Positions 48,401 to 57,431 of a DNA stretch of 64,000 nucleotides are shown one piece after another (position 1 is the stretch's first letter; every line of letters starts with the position of its first letter). The notes under the pieces are model-generated. The model saw only the letters and a program-made list of their open reading frames with translations. It had not been told where the DNA came from and did no database searches. A program made the translations under genes and the position numbers. The DNA is from Trogon surrucura. Its lineage: Eukaryota > Chordata > Aves > Trogoniformes > Trogonidae. Location: assembly GCA_020746105.1 (NCBI GenBank), contig CM036639.1, positions 2,247,501 through 2,311,500 of the forward strand, given 5' to 3'.

Positions 48401-51400
48401 CAAAACCCAGGATCAAATTCCTCTTCTTTCACCAAAGCAAAATTTCTTGGTGGATAAAGAGAACAAGTTGTGAAGCCATGAATTCCCACTCCTTTCTCAA
48501 CTGTTTGGCTCAACCTCTTCTTCACAGGCCCATGGGGACCACTTCTGGGTGCACATATGAAAGAACACAGGAGCACGTGCTACTTTAGCTATTGCAGGTC
48601 ATGAATCTCTTGTCCATCTGAAAAACATTGTCTTAACAGGGCATTGCTTGCACAGGATAGACAGAGAGAAGAGACAGAGAAATCCACTGCGGGAGAAGGA
48701 ATCTCAGTTGCTGTGGTGGGAGGAAGAAACGGCTCCATCTCCAACGGATCCACGGTATCGGGTCAGTGTCTTAACCAGGGGCTATTGCAGAGGGACAAAC
48801 AGGAGAAGCTGTTACAAGGTGACATAAAATAATGGCTCATGCTGTAGAAAGGCCCTGCGTTATTCCTCGCAAACACGCATGAAACGATGGTCCCAGTCTC
48901 CTCTGCGCTAAACTCAAGGAACTTGCTTTGAACTTTAACCAGTGCGAGGGACTGCACGATTTTGCTGGTGCACTTCAGGGGAATTGCTATTGATTTACAC
49001 TGTCATAACCCCAGGAGCTGAAGAGAGTGATGGAGAGAGGTGCTGTGCTCAGGCACCCCTGCAGAAGGTCCATGAGTGCTCAGTGTGGTCAAATGAGCTG
49101 CACCTCGACACACCTCGCAGATTTTTGTTGCATATTTAGATCTTCTACCCTGGATGAAAGCTGGGAGCTGTTGCTCCCAGACCTCCCGACACTGACCGAG
49201 CATCCGTGCTTTCAAGCATTCCACAGTGCAGGCAAAATGGCATTTAATATAATGTCATTACATTCCCCTTCCTGCCTCTCCTGTTCCATATGCTAAACTA
49301 CTAAAAAATAAAACATATAAGAAAAGAACATGGCTATTTTTTCCCATGAAAGCCAATGTTTCTAACAAATTTGTCTTGTGAGTGTGCATGCAGGTACCTC
49401 AGACGGTGATTGTTAAAGCACAGGGAAATTTCTTTTATACCATTTCATTAGTGGTGGTGGTGCTAAGATCAAGACATATTGCCATTTAATAAATTAAAGA
49501 TTCCACACACCCCCGCCCCCCGGAATGTATATCTTGCAGCTAACCTTTTCCTGATGGGATTTGCCAAGGCAGAAACGTTTTCCTCCTTTCCTTCATCAGG
49601 TAAAATCCCTTCAGCTGAGCAATGACTGTCCCAGCAACCCCGGTTATTTATCCCTGCAGCTACTGCGACCACTGTGGCTGTGAGCAGTGCTGGAGGACAA
49701 CCTTGGAAGCTCCATGTCCTTGAAAGCTGCGTGATTTTTTTCTTTTTCTTTTGTGTTGCATCTCATTCTCCTGTTTAAAGCAGACACTGAAGTATCCTAT
49801 AAACTAAGACTTTAATGAGGAAATGAAACCACGAGTCCAAGTTACTTTTTATTAATAAACTCTTGAGTGCTGCTGAAACACAGGGGTACAAACCCAGACC
49901 TGTCTCTGCTTCTACCATTCTCATTTCCATCCCTCTCCAGCATTTTGGTGATAAGGGGATACAAAAGCCCACACGTTCTGTTTCCATTTTCAGTGGCTCA
50001 GTGCTGTTCTCTACTCCGTATCGGCTCCTTTTTGTAGAGGCTTGGGTCTGTCCATGGCATTTCCACACCTCATTTCCTTTCACTTTTGATATTCTTGCCT
50101 GTACCTGGTTTCAGGATGGCAAATACAGGATGGGACCCTGATAGTTTCAGGGCTGTGGAAGGGCGAACTGAGACTGGGGGATGAATTTTGGTGAATCAAA
50201 TCTCTTCGAGATAAATGGTGCCTGGAAGGTGACTCAGGTGGGACCTGGGTTTCTTCCGACCAAGTGTCCTGTCCCACAGTGCTCCAAGCCCCTCACTACC
50301 CTCATACCTATGTATGGGTTGGAAATTAATGGTGTGAAAAAGCAACAAATCCTTTAATTCTGTTTCTTTTGTTACTTCAGCCAATTGAAGATAATCACCA
50401 GTGGGATTTTCTTTCCCTTTTCTTTGCAAAAACCATCACAGTCTCATATGAACTGACACACCGATTTCCACGTATTTTTCTTCCTTAGGCAGTACCCTTC
50501 CCGTGGCCGCACAGAGAAGCTTATAAAAAATAAAAGCTAGTAAGTGTATGGGAAAGAAAATATCTTTCGGGATCGGGTGTTCAGGGAAAAACTAAACCTA
50601 CAGGTGCTCTAAAAAATACATCGGGCTGAAAGGAAGAGGAGATAGTTGCAAGGTGAGCTGGGGTGCAGCCAAGACTTCTCTCTTTCTAGATAAAATTATG
50701 CTTTAAAAGTGTTTTTTCCCTCCGCCTGTAGCCCGTCCCTGTGGCCGCATCCGCTCCCGGCGAGTCGGGTCCGGCGGCCCCGGGGTTTGTTGCCTCGGAA
50801 GGAGCAAAAAAAGGACCGCATAAACCGGGTTTTTCCCCCTCGTTTCTCTCCCGGGCTCTAGTTTCTTCTCCCGCCCGGTAGAGAGCAGGAGGAATCGCTT
50901 CTTTCTTGCACTTTCTTGCACGCAAATTCGTGCCGAAGAGGGTGGTGGGGGCTGAGGGATGCGGCGAAATGCAAATGTGCAGCCTCGGGTCGTTCATTTA
51001 CCGTCTCTTGGAAAAAAAAGAAAACAAAAAAAAAAAAGAAAAAGCGAAAAGAAAGAAGAAGTGTTTAGCCATCAGAAAAAAAAAAAAAAAAAGACAAAAC
51101 GGTGCTTGAAAGGACTTGAAAAGGTCCCCTTTTTCTCCGTTTTTTTAGTTGCAAGAGAAAATCGCACGCGGATCTATAATGCGGATATTTCGCAGCGTTC
51201 CAGTGGACATTAACATTCAGCACACGGTTCTCTGCAGTAGAAATGAAATGGGTTTGAGTGTGAATGAACGAAAACCCATTAGAAAACCGTGACTGTATTA
51301 AATTTCAGCTCAGAAAATTGAAATATTTCTCACTTGGACGCTTAGTTCTGTAGATGAGAGAAAAAAAAAACCCACAAAAACCCACGAAAAGAGCGCTTTA

Positions 51401-52240
51401 GCTGCTGTTTAGGGAATATTTCATCCCAATGGCACTTCCAGAGTAGCCTGAGACCCATCAATGGCAAGTTTGCTTGCAGACAATAAACCTGTTTAATTTT
51501 ATTTTTTAAAATAAAAAAATACAAAACCAATTAAGTCATCTAGCAGAGAAGGATAGCATTGATTCCGGTGGAAAATTAATTTTATTTTGCCTTTGTACAG
51601 AGTGTTACACTATAATATATCGAAAAGGCATTTCTCTGGCAGTGCTTTAGAGTGGCGAATTTCATTTTAAATGTGTTGGATATAACTACAATGAGGAGTT
51701 TTCTTGTTTTGTTCACAGGTCTAAAACTACATGGTGATGTACAGCAGCACACACACTAAGAGACCACGTTGTCTTAGGGTTTGAAGTAATTATAATTTTA
51801 AAAAAAAAAGAAAAGAGGAAGAGAGACAGAGCTCGCTTTTATATTGTATTTTATTTTTGGACTCAGATTAGGAAACAAATGGAGTGAGGACGTAAAAAAA
51901 AAAGTACCTTTGATTCTGCTGAAGGAGAAGCAGGGAAAGACAGAGAGCAGTCTGAGGTCCCTGTTAATGACATCCCGTCAAGATGCTTGTAAGACCCAAG
52001 AATGTTTACAACATGGGCTCAAGTTCAATGACAAAATCCTTTGAAGGGGAGAGAGGGGAGAAAAAAAAAAAAAAGCAACCAGACACTTTGTGCAGTGGGC
52101 ATGAACTTGAACAAAAGAAAGGAGTCAAAGGCTGGGAAAGGAGGGGGAGGCATGAAGGAAGGACTCGGAGAGGTGTTCCCACTGCGCCTCTTTATGTCTT
52201 TCTTGAGTTTGTAGGTGGATCTTCCGTACATTTTAATTGA

Positions 52241-52520
52241 GAAGAGGGAAGAGAAGAGAAGAGAAGAGAAGAGAAGAGAAGAGAAGAGAAGAGAAGAGAA
52301 GAGAAGAGAAGAGAAGAGAAGAGAAGAGAAGAGAAGAGAAGAGAAGAGAAAGAGAAGAGAAGAGAAGAGAAGAGAAGAGAAGAGAAGAGAAGAGAAGAGA
52401 AGAGAAGAGAAGAGAAGAGAAGAGAAGAGAAGAGAAGAGAAGAGAAGAGAAGAGAAGAGAAGAGAAGAGAAGAGAAGAGAAGAGAAGAGAAGAGAAGAGA
52501 AGAGAAGAGAAGAGAAGAGA
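52241..52520. repeat. AGAGA/GAGAA pentanucleotide array
   Basis: About 54 copies of the pentamer GAGAA run almost without error from about 52,250 to 52,520. One extra A near 52,350 shifts the register. The array is pure purine on the plus strand. Long open frames of REEKR or LLFSS repeats across it are artefacts of the array. Confidence 0.98.
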
Positions 52521-52673
52521 TGCCAATGTAGTGTGTGCTCCACCTCGGAGCAGGGCGGCCGGTAGACGAAGGTGCCTCCCCAACGATTCTGTTTTAAACA
52601 CTATTTTCTTACTAAAACCATACCAGAACCCACCACCCCAACCGCCCACCCCGGGACATCCCAAGGCTGATTT

Positions 52674-52757
52674 GCCCCAGGTTTTAGGGCTGTACTGCCC
52701 AGGCTTTTGGGATTGCTCTGCCCCAGGTTTGGGGCTGCTCTGTCCCAGGTTTTCTGA
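52674..52757. repeat. 23-base minisatellite, four copies
   Basis: Four copies of a GCCCCAGGTTTTGGGGCTGC-like unit start at about 52,674, 52,697, 52,720 and 52,742, with periods of 23, 23 and 22 bases and several differences between copies. Confidence 0.8.
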
Positions 52758-53264
52758 GTTTCAAGTTCAACGGCAAAGGGAGGGGGCGGGAGCCTTCACC
52801 TGGCCCGGCGCCCCCCGGCAGCGGCTCCTTCCCGGCGTTTTACGAGGATGTCGGGCCTTTCTCGCCCTTTGCTGAGGCCGCCGTGTAAAGGTTTTACAGC
52901 TCTCCCCGAGACTCTCCTCCTCCCCTTCCCATCTGCATTTTCCGCCTCGGATTCGGGGCTGGAGCTGAGAACAGGGTTTGGGGGCAGGGGGGTCATGTCT
53001 CCCAGTTTCAGCCCAGTTTCCCACTGGGGCAAGGATCCTAACTGGGCTGGAGGTGTCGGGAAATCCAGCCGTTCCAGTGTGAGTTGGGGAGCATCGGGGA
53101 AAGATCCCTCCATGGAAAGAATAAAAAAGGGTGGGAAAAAGGAAGATGTCGCTAAAAGAATTAACCCTTAACGTGCGATAGAGAAGAGCTTTAAGAGGAT
53201 TGTCCCTTTCCAAAACTCTAAACAACCTGGGTTTATTTTGAAGTCACACTCAGATACGGGACGG

Positions 53265-53318
53265 ATTTATTTTATTTTATTTTATTTTATTTTATTTTAT
53301 TTTATTTTATTTTATTTA
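53265..53318. repeat. TTTTA pentanucleotide array
   Basis: Ten to eleven near-perfect copies of TTTTA lie here, about 750 bases from the GAGAA array. Confidence 0.95.
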
Positions 53319-53926
53319 CTTAGTTTCTCTTTGGGAGATATCTGAGGGTCTTTCTCCTGTCAGTAAAGCCACTTCTGCTTTGCGGCCTCTGCAGACACAC
53401 AGAAATCAGGGCGAGAAGGTTCGTTATTGGTAACATAGGGAGGAGAAAAAGCAAATGTTGAGCTTTTCACCCATCCGCCTGTTCAGGAAAGTCAGATAAA
53501 CGCTCCCAGATGCTTTCTAGCGCGGGAGGAATGGTGGGTCCGGCCGGTGCCTCCAGGACTCAGGGCCAGGATCCTCCGGCCGGGCCAGAAACTAAGAAGA
53601 TAAACCCGATTTAGTCCAAAGACGAGAAATTCAGAGCAGAGTCCCTGTGAGGAAGAGCGAAGTGTAACCCGTCCCCGCACAACAGCGCGGGGACCTATAG
53701 ACCAGCATTATAGGGGAGCACAGGGACTTATTGTCCGCACTGGGTCCGCACATGGGGAACCGTCACGTTTCCTACACCCTCACACTGACAGTATCACCCC
53801 CTTTTCCTCCTTTTTCTTTATTTTTTCATTATTTTTTTTCTGGTTTTGGCCCAAAGCTGCCGTCGCGGACCCACGCCACAGCCCCGACGGATTTGCTGCC
53901 CCTCCCCACCCCCCCCCCGCCCCTGC

Positions 53927-54008
53927 TTACGTCACCTCTCGGAACGCTCAACTCGAGCGCTATTGGCTGTTCCTTTCCCTGAGCATCTTGACGTCACGCG
54001 TGACGTCA
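53927..54008. promoter_or_regulatory. triple CRE cluster with 20-base palindrome and CCAAT box
   Basis: The segment contains TTACGTCA (53927-53934), a CCAAT box as ATTGG (53962-53966), and the perfect 20-base palindrome TGACGTCACGCGTGACGTCA (53989-54008) made of two full CRE sites around ACGCGT. The surrounding 53.85-54.1 kb is CpG-rich. CREB/ATF factors bind such sites at CpG-island promoters. There is no TATA box, so a bidirectional, non-coding start is the best guess. Confidence 0.5.
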
Positions 54009-54554
54009 GGGAGGAGCGAGGCCAGCCCAGGCGGGGCCGAGCTGCACCCCGGGGTGCCCCTGGGACCTCCAGAGTATCTGGGGGGGAAATGGGGAATAAA
54101 CAGGATTAAAAACAAAAAAAAAAAAGGGGCGGAGAGCTGAGCTGGTTCTGCTCCGCTCCCCACCAGGAACCTGCCGGAAGCTGGAGTCGCCTCTCGCCTG
54201 AAATTGTTAATAAATACGTTATTAAATAGGAATAAAATCACTGCTTCAAATCGTCGTGACTCAGGGCATGCTGCGGTTTACTGTTTGTAAAAGAAAGAAA
54301 AGGCATTTTGTTGTTGTGGTGGTGGCAACAGGGGTTTGGAGTTTATGCGCCCTTTGAGAGGCTTTTTTGGGGTTTACAGGCGGGTTTAAACTCGCTGGAT
54401 GCAGCTGCGGGCACTCTGCGAGGCGACTGCTTTGCAACGCCGAGATATTGAACAAAGAAATTGTGGACGTGGAGTTTGCCCTTCCCTGAAGCTGCAAATA
54501 AACAGAAAAGAGCAGAGAAAAAACGCCCGTTTGAGGATATTTACTTTCCTCCTA

Positions 54555-55711
54555 TTTATTCTGTCGAAAAGGATGATGACGTTTCTTAACGTTAACCAAG
54601 ATCATTTAGTGTTATGCGGGGATTATCTCAGCACATGCTACGAAACATATCGCTATAATTCTGTATTAGCAGGAGAAGGAAAATGTGTGTACAAATACAC
54701 ATCTATAAGCACAAACGAAAGCGCATATGGAATTATACGAACTGCATTTACCTGTATCAAAATATAGGCATGAACATACATATAAGTATGTCTATATGTA
54801 CGTATACAAACACGTGTATATACACCTTTAGCTGAGTATATATTTCTATCCACACATCCAGTACTATATTGCCTGTATACGTGCATACGTTTGGGTAGCT
54901 GGGTATATATAAACACACGAAGACAATTATCGCATATGGTGAAAGGTAAAATAATGCGTATTGCTAAATACGTGCATGTGCATACGTATATGTATATTTT
55001 ATGTATAACCGCGCGCAAAAAAACAAGAGAAAAAAGTAGACCGTGCCTTCCTAAATGTGCGCCGACGGGTACATATATGTCACAAGCATATACTGTACAT
55101 TCACGCAAACCCGCGCGTTTATGCGAACAATTCACGCCTTTTTCCTGTATAACGCGCGCGGGATAAATTATTCTCCCTCAGACGCGCATTTTGATACTTT
55201 AGCCTGTAATTAGGAGGGTTGGTTGGGGTTTTTTTTCTGCTCTAAGTGCGGCTTTTCGTTTCTAAAAAACGAATTCCCTGTGACACCCACTCCACTCCGA
55301 TCCCTCCAGCCCCGCTCCCGCCGCACGCAGGCGAGCCGGGAGTTGCTTGTTGGGGGTAATTAATGCAATTAGGCCAGTTTTTCATTCCTTTTTTTTTTTT
55401 TTCTCTTTCCTTAAAGCGCTCTGAGGATGCGGTTTGAACCGAGGCGGTGGGAGACGGACGGAGCACGACGTGGCAGCGGTGGTGTAAAGCAAGAGCGAAC
55501 TGTACAGGGTCCTCTGCGTGCAAAGCGGGCGGGAATGGGGCATCCTCCTCTCTCGCCCTCCTTTGCTGCGGGGGGGTTCACCCCCCGGGAGTAGCGGGGG
55601 CTCAGCCCGCCCCGGGTGCCGCTCACTCCCACCGCTGACGGTGCCAGACCCCCCCCGGGAGGAGATGGGGAGCAGACGGGGACCCATTCGGGGCTTGCGG
55701 TGGCCGTGTCC
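54555..55711 (-). other. probable HOXB13 3' UTR
   Basis: The first clear minus-strand AATAAA after the HOXB13 stop is at 54555-54560 (TTTATT on plus), giving a 3' UTR of about 1.15 kb. It includes the alternating purine-pyrimidine section (54,770-55,170) and a T run near 55,389. The end is inferred from the signal only. Confidence 0.4.
54770..55170. other. AT-rich alternating purine-pyrimidine region with retained CpGs
   Basis: About 400 bases are dominated by TATA, TACGTA, CACGTG, GCATACG and GCGCGC steps. The region is AT-rich yet keeps many CG dinucleotides. Such DNA can flip to Z-form or unwind. It lies in the probable HOXB13 3' UTR. Confidence 0.6.
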
Positions 55712-57269
55712 TCACGGAGTGCTGCTGCTGCTGCTGCTTTTGATTTTGGCGACGACTTTTTTCTCTTTCACTCGCCTGTTCTGGAACCAGATGGTGATCT
55801 GTCGCTCCGTGAGGTTGGTGGCGGCGGAGATCTTCCTCCTCTTGTCGCGGGTGATGAACTTGCTGCTGGCGTACTCCTTCTCCAGCTCCTTCAGCTGCCC
55901 CTTGCTGTACGGGACCCTCTTCTTGCGGCCCCGGCGGAAGGAGCAGCCGTCGGGGGGCAACTGCCCGGCCGAGTCTGGGCGTGGGGAGAGACGGGGCTCA
56001 GCGAGGTCGGGGGGGAAGGGTCCCCACGTCCCCTGCACCCACCTCCCATCACCTTTCCCTGCAAGCAGCACCCTCTTTTTTTGCCACCCCATCTCCTCCC
56101 TGACCGCAGTGTCATTTAAAGGTACTGAAGTTACAGATTCTCCCAAATGAAACTTAACTATTCCTTTTCTTCCCTGAATTTACTATTATTTTGGGGGGAG
56201 AAGGAATCCAGACATTGGCAAAACACCGAACTGGGTGATACCCGCCCTAAAATACCCGCGTAGTGGCGGAATTCAATCCGACCGGCGTGGTGTGAGCGGG
56301 GCTGAGTGGGAAGTGGGAAGAGCCCCCCCATTCATGGCCTTGCACTGTGGGGGTCATGTGTACCCGTTGAAAGCATCCCGAGGGCTGCTGGCCCTGGATC
56401 CTGCAGCTGTCGGGATCGTGTGAGAACCCCAAGAGTATCTGCTCGGAAGGCGACGAGTTGCAAAGCGGGGCGTTAATCTAAATTATTGTTTTGTGAAACC
56501 TGCTAGTTTGGGCCAGCTCTCGAACAAGTATTACTGGACGGCAAGCACAGCTCCCCACCAGATCACTTTACGCCTTGGTCTCAGTCCCCCCCCACCGCGT
56601 CAAATGCAGCCCGTTAATCCCCCCCTCTCCCAACACAGGGACTTTACCTGCGAAGGCGGATTTCAGGAGATACCCGGCCTGGCCCTGCTCTTTGGGGCAG
56701 CACATCTGGCTGCTCCAGCCGCCGCCCAGAGCCCACGGCTGATGGTAACCGTCCACGGGCAGCAGAGTCTCATGCCGGGCCTCCCCCGGACCCCCCAACC
56801 CCGGTACCACCGACACGTCCAGGTAACCGGCGACGGGCTGGTAAGGGGCCCCGTAGCCGGGGTAGAAAGCGAACTCGGCGGGGCGGCTCTGGAAGTCCTC
56901 GCTGCCCGCGGAGGGGTCCAGGTATTTCTCGGTGGGGAAGGGGCCCTGGGCCGGGCCGGCTTTCAGAGCGCTGCGGGCGACGCGGCAGGAGTAGTAGCCG
57001 CTGCCGAAGTATCCGTAGGGCAGCGGGGCGGAGGCGGCGGGACCCGGCGGGGCGGCCGGGGGCGGCGGCGGGGCGGCGGGGCAGGGCTTGGGGGGCTCGG
57101 CCGGTCCCTCCGCAGGGTAGCCGGGGTTCATCCCGGGGGGAGGCGAAGGACCGCCGAGGGTCGGGGGGGGAGGAGGAGGCAGCAGCCCCCTGCCCTGGCC
57201 GCCTGCGAAGCCGCCGGCTGCCAGGAGCCCCTCGAGGCCCGGGGGGCCGCGGGGCTCCGGGGGCTGCAT
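55712..57269 (-). CDS. HOXB13: HOXB13 homeobox transcription factor, two exons
   Basis: Coding sequence joins exon 1 (57269 to 56648) and exon 2 (55974 to 55712, TGA included), for 294 residues; human HOXB13 has 284. The start at [20 protein letters not shown] aligns with the family N-terminus (GLEGLL against IEGLL). Exon 1 continues with a Pro/Ala-rich stretch, then the diagnostic [25 protein letters not shown] and SYLDVSVV-like blocks and GGWSSQMCC. The donor is GCAG|GTAAAG and the acceptor is CCCAG|AC, giving the split codon for D208. The homeodomain covers about 222-281 with [14 protein letters not shown]. There is no hexapeptide, as expected for group 13. The tail ends in six serines, then TP. 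The upstream in-frame ATGs at 57524 and 57428 were rejected: the first adds a poly-Phe leader and the second overlaps the CCAAT box. HOXB13 acts in tail bud, hindgut and urogenital tissue and limits axis length. Confidence 0.97.
55975..56647 (-). other. HOXB13 intron 1
   Basis: This 673-base intron has GT at 56647-56646 and AG at 55976-55975 and is phase 1. It is moderately GC-rich, with no repeat of note. Confidence 0.93.
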
Positions 57270-57349
57270 GGGGGGCGGCGCGGGGGCCGGGGCATGGGGA
57301 GAGCCTGCTCGGCAGCACCCGGGCACTGCCCGAGGGGGGTCCCCGGATC

Positions 57350-57431
57350 TTTTTAAAAGGCTGAGAGCTGCCGAGAGCTGCCTTTCCCCGCCGGGCTGCC
57401 CTGACGCAACGGCCGGGGGCTGCCTCATTGG
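57350..57431 (-). promoter_or_regulatory. candidate HOXB13 core promoter (TATA-like and CCAAT)
   Basis: On the minus strand a CCAAT box (ATTGG on plus, 57427-57431) lies about 75 bases upstream of a TTTTAAAAA TATA-like element (57350-57359), itself about 80 bases before the ATG. That spacing suits a start near 57,320 and a leader of about 50 bases. The motifs are visible; use is inferred. Confidence 0.45.

Larger units (their letters stand above)
32900..50600. other. CpG-poor intergenic corridor between mir-196a and HOXB13
   Basis: Sequence character changes here: CG dinucleotides become scarce, TG/CA rise, and HOX-type AT motifs thin out, as in ordinary methylated intergenic DNA. Exceptions are short CpG-rich bits near 41.1-41.4 kb and the island at 43.2-44.06 kb. 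Candidate decayed interspersed repeats occur only in this part. Open frames are short and match nothing I recognise, so I call no gene. Confidence 0.65.
50600..55711. other. HOXB13 downstream region, CpG-rich
   Basis: CpG density rises again from about 50.7 kb. The region contains A-rich runs (51,010-51,100), three tandem arrays (52.2-53.3 kb), CpG-rich patches at 52.8 and 53.5-54.0 kb, the CRE cluster, and the HOXB13 3' flank. No protein gene is recognised. The mammalian PRAC1 and PRAC2 genes lie in the equivalent interval, but I see no frame resembling them. Confidence 0.7.

Noticed and set aside
50686-50997. 103-codon minus-strand frame near the mammalian PRAC position
   Set aside because: Sequence does not resemble PRAC1 or PRAC2 as I know them and is Arg/Gly/Pro-rich from CpG-rich DNA.
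52250-52520. Possible CRISPR-like regular array
   Set aside because: It is a pure pentanucleotide microsatellite without spacers, in a vertebrate HOX cluster.
52215-52875. Long open frames made of REEKR or LLFSS repeats
   Set aside because: They are translations of the GAGAA pentamer array, in which the pentamer stays open in several frames. Not a gene.
54653-55135. 160-codon minus-strand frame in the HOXB13 3' flank
   Set aside because: The Tyr/Ile/Cys/Val-rich product follows from alternating TATA and TACG sequence; it lies in the probable 3' UTR and matches no family.
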